The notes under the pieces are model-generated. The model was not told where the DNA came from. It was given only the letters and a program-made list of their open reading frames with translations, and did no database searches. From Deinococcus metalli (lineage in GTDB: Bacteria; Deinococcota; Deinococci; Deinococcales; Deinococcaceae), in the NCBI RefSeq assembly GCF_014201805.1, contig NZ_JACHFK010000007.1, forward strand, positions 62,001-126,000: a stretch of DNA of 64,000 bases, written 5' to 3'. The number at the start of each line of letters is the position of its first letter. The stretch's first letter is position 1. Below, in pieces: positions 1 through 15,613 of the stretch. The translations under genes were made by a program, and so were the position numbers.

Positions 1-2825
<2,825 letters not shown>

Positions 2826-2833
2826 CGCGCGCA

Positions 2834-2857
2834 CGGCGGAGGGTCACGCCTCCGCCG
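2834..2857 (+). other. Intercistronic hairpin between gltB and gltD
   Basis: A 9-bp perfect inverted repeat (arms 2834-2842 and 2849-2857, 6-base loop) sits just after the gltB stop. No T-run follows, so it is more likely an mRNA-stabilising or partial attenuating stem than a full terminator. A CCGGAG ribosome-binding site before ATG 2901 serves gltD. Confidence 0.5.
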
Positions 2858-2900
2858 CGCCGTCCACCCCGCACGCTTTTCTCCCATCCCGGAGTTCCCC

Positions 2901-4367
2901 ATGAGCAAGATCACCGGTTTCCTCGACCAGCCCCGCATCAAGGAGCAGTACGCGCCGCCCCCCGCCCGGCTCAAGCACTACCGCGAGTTCGTGGAGCCCC
3001 TGGCGGGCGAACTGGCGCGCAAGCAGGCGGTGCGCTGCATGGACTGCGGCATTCCGTTCTGCAACAACGGCTGCCCCGTCAACAACATTATCCCGGACTT
3101 CAACAACCTGGTGTACCAGGACGACTGGCGTTCCGCGCTGGACACGCTGCACTCCACCAACAACTTCCCGGAGTTCACGGGCCGCATCTGCCCCGCGCCG
3201 TGCGAGGCCGCGTGCACCCTGAACATCAACGACGATCCGGTGGGCATCAAGTCCATCGAACTGGCGATCATCGAGCGCGGCTGGCAGGAAGGCTGGGTCG
3301 CGCCGCAACCGCCCGCCGTGAAGACCGGCAAGAAGGTCGCTGTCGTCGGCTCCGGCCCCGCCGGTTTGAGTGCCGCGCAGCAGCTCGCCCGTGCCGGGCA
3401 CGACGTGACGGTGTTCGAGAAGAACGACCGGGTGGGCGGCCTGCTCAGATACGGCATCCCGGACTTCAAGATGGAAAAGCAGCATATCGACCGCCGCGTG
3501 GCGCAGATGGAAGCCGAGGGCGTGACCTTCCGCACCGGCGTGGTGGTGGGCGAGTGGCCCAGGGACAGCAAGGTCACCAACCTGAGCAAGCAGAGCGTGA
3601 CGCCCGCCGACCTGCGCGCCGAGTTCGACGCCGTGCTGCTCGCGGGCGGCGCGGAGCAGCCGCGTGACCTGCCGGTGCCGGGCCGGGAACTGGACGGCGT
3701 TCACTACGCCATGGAGTTCCTGCCCGGCCAGAACCGCGTGAACGCCGGCGACAAACTGCGCAAGCAGCTGCGCGCCGACGGCAAGAAGGTCGTCGTGATC
3801 GGCGGCGGCGACACCGGCAGCGACTGCGTGGGCACCAGCAACCGCCACGGCGCCACCAGTGTCACGCAGTTCGAGGTGATGCCCCAGCCTCCGGAGCAGG
3901 AGAACAAACCCCTGGTGTGGCCGTACTGGCCGCTGAAACTCCGCACCAGCAGCAGCCACGAGGAAGGCGCGGTGCGCGAGTTCGCCATCGCCACCAAGGA
4001 ATTCCTCGGCAAGGGTGGCAAGGTCACGGGCGTCAAGACCGTGCGGATCGAGTTCGTGAACGGCAAGCTGGAGGAAGTCGCGGGCAGCGAGGAAGTCCAC
4101 GAGGCCGACCTGGTGCTGCTCGCCATGGGCTTTACCAACCCCATGGGCAGCGTGCTGGACTCCTTCGGCGTGGCCAAGGACGCGCGCGGCAACGCCCAGG
4201 CCGGCACCGACGAGAGTGGCGGGTATGCCACCAGCGTGCCCGGCATCTACGCCGCCGGGGACATGCGCCGCGGCCAGAGCCTGGTCGTGTGGGCGATCCG
4301 CGAGGGCCGTCAGGCCGCCCGCGCCGTCGACCAGTTCCTGATGGGCGAGAGCGTCCTGCCGCGGTAA
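2901..4367 (+). CDS. gltD: Glutamate synthase small subunit
   Basis: Small subunit of glutamate synthase (488 aa, normal length). It takes electrons from NADPH through FAD and Fe-S clusters to the large subunit. The N-terminal cysteine pattern [14 protein letters not shown] and the second group CPAPCEAAC are the 4Fe-4S ligands. The FAD Rossmann motif [13 protein letters not shown] lies near residues 149-161, the NADPH motif [11 protein letters not shown] near 300, and the C-terminal FAD motif [16 protein letters not shown] near 450. ATG 2901 has GGAG upstream. It forms an operon with gltB. A long hairpin begins 10 bases after the stop codon. Confidence 0.97.
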   Translation: MSKITGFLDQPRIKEQYAPPPARLKHYREFVEPLAGELARKQAVRCMDCGIPFCNNGCPVNNIIPDFNNLVYQDDWRSALDTLHSTNNFPEFTGRICPAPCEAACTLNINDDPVGIKSIELAIIERGWQEGWVAPQPPAVKTGKKVAVVGSGPAGLSAAQQLARAGHDVTVFEKNDRVGGLLRYGIPDFKMEKQHIDRRVAQMEAEGVTFRTGVVVGEWPRDSKVTNLSKQSVTPADLRAEFDAVLLAGGAEQPRDLPVPGRELDGVHYAMEFLPGQNRVNAGDKLRKQLRADGKKVVVIGGGDTGSDCVGTSNRHGATSVTQFEVMPQPPEQENKPLVWPYWPLKLRTSSSHEEGAVREFAIATKEFLGKGGKVTGVKTVRIEFVNGKLEEVAGSEEVHEADLVLLAMGFTNPMGSVLDSFGVAKDARGNAQAGTDESGGYATSVPGIYAAGDMRRGQSLVVWAIREGRQAARAVDQFLMGESVLPR

Positions 4368-4376
4368 GACGCCCCG

Positions 4377-4423
4377 GAGCGGAAGGCGGACGACTCCTGC
4401 GCGGGGTCGTCCGCCTTCCGCTC
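4377..4423. terminator. 18-bp perfect hairpin between convergent genes
   Basis: Perfect inverted repeat with arms 4377-4394 and 4406-4423 and an 11-base loop, placed between gltD (plus) and the convergent SnoaL-like gene (minus). The right arm reaches into that gene's stop codon. There is no T-run on either strand, so it would act as a bidirectional stem, perhaps with Rho or as a 3'-end stabiliser. Confidence 0.7.
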
Positions 4424-4850
4424 ACGTCGGGCGGCTCAGGTTGACCTTGCCCGTCTCGAAGGAGGCGGGCGCGCTGCTGTGTTCATGCACGATCTGCCAG
4501 CCGGTGTCCTCGCGCGTGAGGGTGAGGCTCAGGCGGTTGTTCATGGCGCGCAGGCGCTCGCCGCCGGCACTCAGGCCCGCGTAGGTCACGAAGGCGTGCA
4601 CCACGGCCAGGTCGGGGGTGACGGTACTCCGCACATCCTCGAAGGTGACCTCCACGCGCTCGTCGCCCAGCGAGGCGAACCAGCCCTCGACCATGCCGCG
4701 CCACGCGTCTCGGCCGTCGTACAGCCACGACTCCCACATGTCGAACACCGTGACGTTCGGGTGGTACAGGGCGAGCAGGGCGTCCACGTCGCGGGCATAG
4801 ACGGCCCCGGCATACGCGCCGAGGATGCGGGCGGGATCATCCATGGTCAT
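4422..4850 (-). CDS. SnoaL-like / nuclear transport factor 2-fold protein
   Basis: A 142-residue cytoplasmic protein of the SnoaL/DUF4440 type (NTF2 fold), used by many unrelated small enzymes and ligand binders. It shows the N-terminal helix (ILGAYAGAVYARDVDALLALY), the HPNVTVFDMW strand, and the GRDAWRGMVEGWFASLG helix, with alternating strands to the end. No catalytic assignment is possible from sequence. Start options are ATG 4850 or the third codon (ATG 4844); a TACAGT hexamer lies at 4861-4866 on the minus strand. It is transcribed toward gltD and shares the bidirectional hairpin with it. Confidence 0.75.
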   Translation of the reverse strand: MTMDDPARILGAYAGAVYARDVDALLALYHPNVTVFDMWESWLYDGRDAWRGMVEGWFASLGDERVEVTFEDVRSTVTPDLAVVHAFVTYAGLSAGGERLRAMNNRLSLTLTREDTGWQIVHEHSSAPASFETGKVNLSRPT

Positions 4851-4948
4851 GGTAGGGATGACTGTACACGAAATTTCGCCCGGAGAATAATTCGGTGGGG
4901 GTATTACGGTACGATGCTCAGGGCTGCCCGGGGTGACCCACCGCCACG

Positions 4949-6046
4949 TCAGGCCAGTGCGCCGGCTTCATCCAGAACGTCCAGCAGCGCGTCCACGACC
5001 TGCGGGTCAAAGTGCGTGCCGCGCCCCTCACGGATCTCGGCCAGGGTGTCGTCCAGCGACCACGCCGGTTTGTACGGGCGGACGTGCCGCAGCGCGTCGT
5101 ACACGTCGCACACCGCGAAGATGCGGGCGAGCAGGGGAATGTCCTCGCCCTGCCGGCCGAAGGGGTAGCCGGCGCCGTCCCAGCGTTCGTGGTGGTACGC
5201 GATCACGTCCAGCGCGCTCTGCGGCAGGAAGGGGAGCTGCTGGGCGAGATGCAGGCCGTCTTGCACATGCGCCTGCATGCGCTGCCACATCTCGCCGGGC
5301 AGCGGGCCGGGGTGCCCCAGGATCGCGTCCGGGACGGCGATCTTGCCGATGTCGTGCAGGTACGCGCCCCAGCGCAGGGCGCGCAGGGCCGGGCCGCGCA
5401 GGCCCAGCCGCTTGCCGAGGGACGTGGCGAGCGCCGTGACCCGGTCGGTGTGGCCCAGCGTCTCGGCGTCCCGCGCCTCCAGGCACACGCCCAGGGCGCG
5501 CAGGGCGTCCTCCTGCGCGGCGCGTTCGCGTTCCTCGGCGTCCAGGCGCGCGGCGAGCAGCGACAGCAGGCTGGTCACGTGGCTGATCAGGGCGCGTTCG
5601 TCCGGCGTCCACGCGTGGGGCGTGAAGGCGTGGGCGAGCAGCGCGCCGACGAGTTCCCCGCCGCGCGAGCGGACGGGCGCGGCAACCAGCGCCAGCACGC
5701 CCAGTTCCGGGAAGCCGGCGGTGGCGCTGTCCTGCCGGGTGTCCTCTATGAACAGCACACCCGGCGCGTTCTGGAGGGCAGCCATCAGCGGCAGGTCACT
5801 CGGCAGCCCGTGCGCGAGCAGCGCGGCCATGACAGACCCCTGGGGCATGTGGCCGCTGCCGGCGCGGGCCGCGAAGGTCAGTGTGTGGTCGCGCCACTGG
5901 AAGTATCCGGCGCCGACCGCGGCGGTGCGGGCCACCAGCGTGTCCAGCACCGGCTGCATGGCGCTGCCCAGATCCTGGGCGCTCAGGCCCAGGCGGGCCA
6001 GCTCCAGCGTCAACTGTGGAACCTCGTCGCCGGGCCGCGTCGTCAT
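4949..6046 (-). CDS. GAF and HD-GYP domain protein, probable c-di-GMP phosphodiesterase
   Basis: 365-residue soluble protein. Residues about 20-165 form a GAF sensor domain; about 185-350 form an HD-GYP domain, a family that breaks cyclic di-GMP down to pGpG or GMP. Visible metal ligands include His in HTDRV, the HD pair H231-D232 in HDIGK, the YHHERWDGAGYP block containing the GYP signature, and the CDVYDAL segment. All expected ligands are present, so it is probably active. No membrane segment is seen. A TACCCT hexamer lies 9 bases before the start. Together with the GGDEF-EAL gene two genes upstream, and another GGDEF gene near 24 kb, it marks active c-di-GMP signalling. Confidence 0.92.
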   Translation of the reverse strand: MTTRPGDEVPQLTLELARLGLSAQDLGSAMQPVLDTLVARTAAVGAGYFQWRDHTLTFAARAGSGHMPQGSVMAALLAHGLPSDLPLMAALQNAPGVLFIEDTRQDSATAGFPELGVLALVAAPVRSRGGELVGALLAHAFTPHAWTPDERALISHVTSLLSLLAARLDAEERERAAQEDALRALGVCLEARDAETLGHTDRVTALATSLGKRLGLRGPALRALRWGAYLHDIGKIAVPDAILGHPGPLPGEMWQRMQAHVQDGLHLAQQLPFLPQSALDVIAYHHERWDGAGYPFGRQGEDIPLLARIFAVCDVYDALRHVRPYKPAWSLDDTLAEIREGRGTHFDPQVVDALLDVLDEAGALA

Positions 6047-6104
6047 GTTCTGCCCAGGGTAGCGTGCGGTCTTCTGGAACAGTGTCAGCCCTGGCGCTGT
6101 TGTC

Positions 6105-7358
<1,254 letters not shown>

Positions 7359-7434
7359 GCCCCCACGGTAACACCGGCACCTGAGCGCCGGGGGAGGCGT
7401 GTCTTTGCAGGTCAGACGACGCGCCGGGCGCCGG

Positions 7435-9711
7435 TCACGCGCTGCCCAGCAGGCCCACCGTGCCGCCGGGCCGCGTGTACGGGGGCGTGCCCTCGGGCGG
7501 CTGGGCGCGCCCGATCCAGTAGCCCTGCAGCGCGTCTACGCCGAGGTTCTGGAGCAGCTGCGCCTGGGTCGGGGTCTCCACGCCCTCGGCCACCACCCGC
7601 AGCGCCAGCGCCTGTCCCAGCGCCACGATCGCCTGCACGACCGTGTACGCCGCCTGCGCCTGCGAGCTGCCCGGTTCCCCGACCTCCAGCTCGCGCGTGA
7701 AGGCCCGGTCGATCTTCAGGGTGGTGATCGGGAGGCGCAGCAGGGCCGACAGCGACGACTGCCCCACCCCGAAGTCGTCGATGGCGACGTTCACGCCCAG
7801 GTCCAGCAGGGCGCGCAGCGTCTCGCGGGCTTGCGCCTCGTTCTCGACCAGCAGCCGCTCGGTGACCTCCAGTTCCAGCGCCTGCGGGGGCACGCCGTGC
7901 CGCGCCAGCGACGCCCGTAGCCCCGGCAGGAAGTCCGCCCGGACGAGGTGCGGCGGGCTGATGTTCACTGCCACCTGCCGCTCCGGGAACTGCGGCAGCC
8001 ACAGCGACAGCTGCCGGCACGCCTCGTCGACCACCCAGTTGTCCAGCGCGACCATCAGGCCGGCCGTCTCCGCGATGGGCACGAACTCGCCCGGCGACAC
8101 CGGCCCGAGTTCCGGGTCGGTCCAGCGCAGCAGCGCCTCGAAGCGCCGCAACCGGCCGTCCTGGTCACGCTGCGGCTGGTAGTGCAGGGACAGCTCGTCG
8201 CGGTCCAGCACGCCGCGCAGCCGCGTCTCGATCAGGATGCGGCGGGCAGCGAGCTGGTCGTGCACGCCCGGCGTGTACAGGCTCAGGGCGTTCTTGCCGG
8301 TGCGCTTGACCTCGTACATCGCCTGGTCCGCCCAGCGCAGCAGCGCCGCCGGATCGCGTTCGTCCGGGGTGGACAGCGCGCCGCCGACTGACGCCGTGAT
8401 CTGCAGCCGTTGCCCGGCCAGCGTCACGGACTCGCGCAGGGCCAGCACCACGCGCTCACACAGCGCCGCCAGCGTGGCCGTGGTGGCCGGGGCGAGCACC
8501 ACCACGAACTCGTCTCCACCCAGGCGAATGCAGGGATGCCCGGCGCCCGCCGCGCTGCACAGCCGCCGCGCGACCTCCTGTAGGAACTGGTCGCCGGCGC
8601 GGTGCCCGAGCGCGTCGTTCACGAACTTGAAGTCGTCCAGGTCCACGAACAGCAGCCCGACCTCGTCGTCGCCGGCCAGCGCGCCGCGCAGCACCGCGTC
8701 GAGCTGCGTGCGGTTGCCCAGGCCGGTCAGGGGATCGTGGTGCGCCTGGTGGTGCAGCAGCGCCCGGTGGTCCTGCAACTCGCGCAGCGCCAGCGTCTGC
8801 CGCGCCGCGACCAGCAGGGCCACCGCGAAGGTGGCGCTCAGCGCGCCCAGTCCTGCTAGGTCGTCGCGTTCCGGCATGGCGAGCAGCAGCGTGAAACTGC
8901 CCAGCAGGGCCACGTATGGGGCCAGCCGGGCATGCAGCCCGTGCAGGCGCGAGCCTTCCCGCGGGGCCCGTCCCCGCTGGCTTGCCCGCCACGCCCCGGC
9001 CGCGAAGACCACGGCGGCCAGCGGCCACACCACGTCCGGCCAGCCGTGCTCCGCGCCCACGGCCGAGAAGCCCAGGTCCGCCGTCAGGACCAGCAGCATG
9101 CCCAGCGTCAGCAGCCACGTGCCGCCCGGCGCGCCCTCGCGGCTGCGCCAGCCCTGCGCGAGCAGCAGCCCCAGCACCACCAGGTCGGCCAGCGACCGCA
9201 CGCTCCACACCGCGCTGGTCCCCACGTCATGGACGTGCAGCACCCGCGGGGCCAGCTGGAAGTACCACAGGGAGCCGCCCACACTGACCATCAGCGCGGC
9301 CACGTCCAGCCGGGCGGCCATGCCCGGCAGCGACGGCCAGCGCCGCTCGAAGCGCAGCAGGGCCAGCAGGAAGCACGCGGGCAGCGCCAGGAACAGCGGA
9401 TCGGCCGCGGACGGGACCGACGGCGGCTGCGGCAGAAGCGACAGCAGCAGGTGTCCCACGCCCCACAGCACCGTGCCCAGTCCGATGATCCGCCACGCCC
9501 GCACCTCCACGGTGCGCGGCGCGAGCCACACGATCAGGGCGCCGCTGCCCAGGAAGACCGGCACGCCCAGCCGCTCGGCCAGCGCGTCGGGAAGCAGGCC
9601 ATGCGGCCACCCGCCCAGCACCTGTGACAGCTGAAGGACGCACAGGGCGCCGAGGACCAGCAGGATCGGCAGCGGGCCGGGCGGGACGCGGGTGGAGGGT
9701 GGAGCGCTCAT
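7435..9711 (-). CDS. Membrane GGDEF-EAL protein (c-di-GMP turnover)
   Basis: 758-residue inner-membrane protein. About 300 N-terminal residues form 8 or so hydrophobic segments of an unassigned sensor, followed by a GGDEF domain (RLGGDEF, G398-F402) and a C-terminal EAL domain ([32 protein letters not shown]). Both active-site signatures are intact. No RxxD inhibitory site is seen five residues before GGDEF. Which activity dominates cannot be told. I chose ATG 9711 (MSAPPST) because the minus-strand TAGCGT at 9719-9724 lies 7 bases before it; the upstream ATG 9735 has neither a promoter nor a ribosome site. Confidence 0.92.
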   Translation of the reverse strand: MSAPPSTRVPPGPLPILLVLGALCVLQLSQVLGGWPHGLLPDALAERLGVPVFLGSGALIVWLAPRTVEVRAWRIIGLGTVLWGVGHLLLSLLPQPPSVPSAADPLFLALPACFLLALLRFERRWPSLPGMAARLDVAALMVSVGGSLWYFQLAPRVLHVHDVGTSAVWSVRSLADLVVLGLLLAQGWRSREGAPGGTWLLTLGMLLVLTADLGFSAVGAEHGWPDVVWPLAAVVFAAGAWRASQRGRAPREGSRLHGLHARLAPYVALLGSFTLLLAMPERDDLAGLGALSATFAVALLVAARQTLALRELQDHRALLHHQAHHDPLTGLGNRTQLDAVLRGALAGDDEVGLLFVDLDDFKFVNDALGHRAGDQFLQEVARRLCSAAGAGHPCIRLGGDEFVVVLAPATTATLAALCERVVLALRESVTLAGQRLQITASVGGALSTPDERDPAALLRWADQAMYEVKRTGKNALSLYTPGVHDQLAARRILIETRLRGVLDRDELSLHYQPQRDQDGRLRRFEALLRWTDPELGPVSPGEFVPIAETAGLMVALDNWVVDEACRQLSLWLPQFPERQVAVNISPPHLVRADFLPGLRASLARHGVPPQALELEVTERLLVENEAQARETLRALLDLGVNVAIDDFGVGQSSLSALLRLPITTLKIDRAFTRELEVGEPGSSQAQAAYTVVQAIVALGQALALRVVAEGVETPTQAQLLQNLGVDALQGYWIGRAQPPEGTPPYTRPGGTVGLLGSA

Positions 9712-9797
9712 CTCCGTCACGCTACGCCGGGTCATCTGAGCGATTTCTTACGTCCTGGTCGGCAAACACACCCCTGGGGGTCCCCCCCGGTGGGGGA

Positions 9798-11258
<1,461 letters not shown>

Positions 11259-11375
11259 GCAGGCATGGTCGCACGCGCCCAGACGCACAAAACAGGGCGA
11301 GGACTGCTCGGAGCCCCCCGGAATGGAACATGAAGAAAACTTAAGGAACGCCGGCGTGTCCCCGGCGCCATCTGC

Positions 11376-11498
11376 TACCCTTCACTCCATGACGCCCCGG
11401 ACCGGTACACCTTCGCCGTTTACCCCGTCCGGGGCCGTGCTGACCTGATTCCAGGCCCAGCGCGTCGCCCCGCCCGCACCCGCGGCGCGGGGTTTTTT
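11376..11498 (+). promoter_or_regulatory. Candidate pheS leader: leaderless promoter, alternative hairpins, intrinsic terminator
   Basis: TACCCT (11376-11381) sits 7 bases before a leader-peptide ATG (11389). Arm 1 (11394-11402) pairs perfectly with arm 2 (11427-11435, 9 bp). Arm 2's CGGGGC (11430-11435) can instead pair with GCCCCG (11467-11472). That segment is also the left arm of an intrinsic terminator (CCCCGC 11468-11473 with GCGGGG 11487-11492, plus an inner CCGC/GCGG pair) followed by six T (11493-11498). Mutually exclusive pairs of this kind are the layout of a transcription attenuator. pheS starts 17 bases further on with AGGAGG. No T-box consensus was found. Confidence 0.6.
11389..11448 (+). 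CDS. Candidate 19-residue leader peptide of pheST
   Basis: Short open frame MTPRTGTPSPFTPSGAVLT directly upstream of pheS, starting 7 bases after a TANNNT hexamer. Its single Phe codon is TTT, rare against the TTC seen throughout the neighbouring genes. It overlaps the first hairpin pair of the leader. Classical Phe leader peptides have several Phe codons, so control by Phe supply is only a hypothesis. A ribosome stalled at TTT would also cover part of arm 2, which does not fit the simplest model. Confidence 0.45.
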   Translation: MTPRTGTPSPFTPSGAVLT

Positions 11499-11515
11499 CT
11501 TGCACAGGAGGACCC

Positions 11516-12535
<1,020 letters not shown>

Positions 12536-12611
12536 GTATCCGTACAGGCTCGGCGGCCCCGTGCGGTGTCCTTGTTCGCTGCATCCGGCCAGCCATAGAC
12601 CAGGGGACGCG

Positions 12612-13061
12612 ATGACCCTCCGTCCCCGCGCCGTTGGCATCCTCGTGAACGACTCCTCCGACGTCCTGCTGATGCGGCGGCGCAAGGCGGGCCGCGAGTA
12701 CGCCACGCTGCCCGGCGGCGGCATCGAGCCGGGCGAGACGCCCGAGGTGGCGTGCGCCCGCGAGCTGCTGGAGGAAGTGAACCTGACCGTCGAGGTCGGC
12801 CCGCTGGTGTACCGCCACCAGGGCCTGGGCAACGACGAGTACTACTTCCGGGTGGCGTACGTGTCTGGCGAGATGCGCCTTGGCGACGGCCCGGAAGCCA
12901 TCCGCAGCAGCGAGGACAACTGGTACGACCCGCAGTGGGTGAGCGTGGCCCGGCTGGACGACGTCAACCTCGTGCCCCCCGAACTGCGCGCCGTGGTGCG
13001 GGAGCAGGCGCAGATCGGCTCCCCGGCCCGGGCCGGATCGGACGAGCCGACAGGGCAGTAA
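12612..13061 (+). CDS. Nudix hydrolase lying between pheS and pheT
   Basis: 149-residue cytoplasmic Nudix-fold protein, cleaving some nucleoside diphosphate linked to another group. The Nudix box GGIEPGETPEVACARELLEEVNL has the essential RE..EE metal ligands, with Asn replacing the usual Gly near the end. ATG 12612 is chosen over an upstream in-frame ATG because AGGGG lies about 6 bases before it and homology starts at RAVGILV. It is inserted between pheS (76-base gap) and pheT (68-base gap) on the same strand, so it is probably co-transcribed with them. Its substrate cannot be told from sequence. Confidence 0.9.
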   Translation: MTLRPRAVGILVNDSSDVLLMRRRKAGREYATLPGGGIEPGETPEVACARELLEEVNLTVEVGPLVYRHQGLGNDEYYFRVAYVSGEMRLGDGPEAIRSSEDNWYDPQWVSVARLDDVNLVPPELRAVVREQAQIGSPARAGSDEPTGQ

Positions 13062-13129
13062 CCGCTGCGTCCCCGGGAAGAGAACCGGGGCGAGCGGTCT
13101 TCCCACCATCACCCTTTCAGAGGTCAACC

Positions 13130-15589
13130 ATGAAAATCGCGTATTCCTGGCTTAGAGAACTCGTTCCTCAACTTCCGCCACTCTCGGAGCTGGAGCCGAC
13201 CTTCGCGCACCTGGGCCTGCCTCTGGAGGGCGTGGAGGACGTGCCCGCGCCGCCGCAGGGCGTGCTGCTGGTGTCGGTCACCCGCGCCGAACCCATCGAG
13301 GGCACGCAGCTGACGAGGCTGACCCTCGACACCGGCGCGAACGGCGAGAAGGTCATTGCGAGCGGCGCGCCGAACGCCGTGAACCTGCCCGCAGGGACGA
13401 TGGTCGCGCTGGTGTCGCCGGGCACCGCGCTGGGCGACGTGACGTACGGCGTGCGGGCCATGCAGGGCGTGGAGTCGTGGGGCATGGCGGCCAGCGCGAA
13501 GGAACTCGGCCTGGGCGAGAGCGCGGCGGGCCTCATGCTCTTCCCGGCGGGTACGGCCGCGCCGGGCACGCCGATGCGCGAGCTGTGGCCGGCGGATCAC
13601 GTGCTGGACGTGGAGGTCACCCCCAACCGCGCCGACGTGCTGAGCGCGCTGGGTCTGGCGCGGGACCTCGCGGCGTACCTGAAGCTGGACCTGGTCGCTC
13701 CGCCGGCCGGGCCGGCGCCGAGCGGGGCAGGGGAGATCAAGGTGACGCTGCCACCGAAGGGCCTGACGCTGGAACGCGATCCGTCGCGCAAGCTGCGCTT
13801 CGGCTGCGACCACTTCGCGGCCCGCACGGTCTCGGGGCTCACGAACGGCCCCGCGCCGCTGTGGATGCAGCGCCGCGTGACGCTGGCCGGCATGCGGTCC
13901 ATCGACCTGATCGTGGACACCAGCAATTACGTGATGCTGGAACTGGGCCAGCCGACCGCGCTGTACGACCGGCGGGACGTGACCGGTGACCAGATCCACG
14001 TGGCCTTCGGGCTGCGGCAGGGCGAGGTCGTGAAAGACCTGCTGGGCGGCGAGCACACCGTCGGCCCGGAAGACCTGCTGATCCTCGATGGCGGCGCGCC
14101 CGAGGTGCCCAGCGTCGCGGAGGCCTTCGCCACGGCGGGCCAGCCGAAGGCCGGCGACACTGTGCTGGGCATCGCGGGCATCGTGGGCGGCGACCACGGG
14201 CACGTCCGGGCGGACACGCGGGACGTGGTGATCGAATCCGCGCACTTCGACCCGGTGCTGCTGCGCCGCACGAGCACCCGTCTGGGCCTCAAGACCGACG
14301 CCGTGTACCGCTACGAGCGCGGCGTCGACCCGCTGCTGGCGCCCCGCGCCGCCGACCGTGTGGCCGCCCTGATCGCGCAGGCCGGGCGCGGCACCGTCCA
14401 TCCCGGCGCGACCGTGGTGGGCGAGCCGGAGGTGCCCGCTCCCATCGACACCACCGGTGACCAGATTCGCGCGCTGCTGGGCATGCACGTGGACACGGCC
14501 GAGATGCGGGACATCCTCACGCGCCTGGGCTGCGCGGTCACGGGGAGCGGGGACGCGCTGCACGTCACGCCGCCGTCGTGGCGGGTCGATATGGCGATCT
14601 GGCAGGACCTCGCGGAGGAAGTCGCCCGGCTGCACGGCTACGCGGAACTGCCCGAGACGCTGCCGACCCTGCGGGTGCATCCCAGCAACATCGGCGCGGA
14701 GAAGGAGGGGGTGGAGCGGGCCACGCTGCGCCGGACGCTGGCCGGGATCGGCGCGCAGGAAGTCGTGACCTACACCTTCACCAGCGATGAGGAGGCCGCC
14801 CGCGCCCGCACCGAGACGCCCACGGCCCGCCTGCGCAACCCCATGACCGCCGACCGCACCGGCCTGCGAACGGCGCTGTACCCGTCGCTGCTGAGGGCCG
14901 CGCAGGCGCACCCGAAGGGCGAACGCGCGCTGATCTTCGAGATCGGCCGCATCTTCCCGCAGGGCGGCGAGGCCGAGCGCCTGGGCCTGCTGATGCGCGG
15001 GCCGCTGGCCGCCGCCACGCACCAGCCGGGCGTCGCCGGGGACTTCCGCACGTTCAAGGGCCTCGTCGAGTCGCTGGCCGGAACGCTCGGCGCGGCCTTC
15101 GAGTTGCGGCAACTGCGTGGGGATGCCGTCCCCGCCGCGCTGCACCCCGGCATCGCCGGCGAGGTCGTGTGGAACGGGCAGGGCATCGGCTGGATGGGCG
15201 CCCTGCACCCCGAGATCGCGCAGGACTTCGGTCTGAAGGGCGACACCTTCCTGATGGACGTCGCCCTGCCGCTGCCGGGCCGCGCGTGGGCCTTCCGCGA
15301 TCCCAGCCGCGCGCCCGCCGCATGGCGTGACCTCGCGGTCGTCACCCCGCAGACCGTCAGCTACGGCGAGGTGGCCGCCCTGCTGCGCCGCGAGGGCGGC
15401 GAGTGGCTGGAGAGCGTGGAGCCCTTCGACGTATACACCGGCGAGCAGGTGGGCGCGGGCCAGCGTTCCGTGGCCGTGCGCCTCGTGTTCCGCGCCGCGA
15501 AGACCCTCACGGACGAGGACGTCGATCCCGTCATGGACGGGCTGATGGCCGCCATCCGCGCGCAGGGCTGGAGCATCCGCGAGAAGTGA
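13130..15589 (+). CDS. pheT: Phenylalanine-tRNA ligase beta subunit
   Basis: Beta subunit (819 aa) of Phe-tRNA synthetase, providing tRNA binding and editing of mischarged Tyr-tRNA-Phe. Domain order is typical: N-terminal MKIAYSWLRELVP, an OB-fold tRNA-binding domain at about 40-150, the VEVTPNRADVLSALGLARD segment of B1, the B3/B4 editing domain at about 210-390, B5, the inactive synthetase-like core, and the C-terminal anticodon-binding FDX-ACB domain. ATG 13130 is preceded by AGAGGT. Longer upstream in-frame sequence is only readthrough of the overlapping Nudix region and has no homology. Confidence 0.97.
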   Translation: MKIAYSWLRELVPQLPPLSELEPTFAHLGLPLEGVEDVPAPPQGVLLVSVTRAEPIEGTQLTRLTLDTGANGEKVIASGAPNAVNLPAGTMVALVSPGTALGDVTYGVRAMQGVESWGMAASAKELGLGESAAGLMLFPAGTAAPGTPMRELWPADHVLDVEVTPNRADVLSALGLARDLAAYLKLDLVAPPAGPAPSGAGEIKVTLPPKGLTLERDPSRKLRFGCDHFAARTVSGLTNGPAPLWMQRRVTLAGMRSIDLIVDTSNYVMLELGQPTALYDRRDVTGDQIHVAFGLRQGEVVKDLLGGEHTVGPEDLLILDGGAPEVPSVAEAFATAGQPKAGDTVLGIAGIVGGDHGHVRADTRDVVIESAHFDPVLLRRTSTRLGLKTDAVYRYERGVDPLLAPRAADRVAALIAQAGRGTVHPGATVVGEPEVPAPIDTTGDQIRALLGMHVDTAEMRDILTRLGCAVTGSGDALHVTPPSWRVDMAIWQDLAEEVARLHGYAELPETLPTLRVHPSNIGAEKEGVERATLRRTLAGIGAQEVVTYTFTSDEEAARARTETPTARLRNPMTADRTGLRTALYPSLLRAAQAHPKGERALIFEIGRIFPQGGEAERLGLLMRGPLAAATHQPGVAGDFRTFKGLVESLAGTLGAAFELRQLRGDAVPAALHPGIAGEVVWNGQGIGWMGALHPEIAQDFGLKGDTFLMDVALPLPGRAWAFRDPSRAPAAWRDLAVVTPQTVSYGEVAALLRREGGEWLESVEPFDVYTGEQVGAGQRSVAVRLVFRAAKTLTDEDVDPVMDGLMAAIRAQGWSIREK

Positions 15590-15613
15590 AGTAGGGAACG
15601 CGGAACGGGAGGG

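Noticed and set aside
11376..11515. T-box riboswitch before pheS
   Set aside because: No AGGGTGGNACCGCG-like antiterminator consensus or specifier loop; hairpin-and-leader-peptide layout instead.
13124..15208. Minus-strand frame of nearly 700 codons opposite pheT
   Set aside because: Shadow of pheT; no homology-like features.
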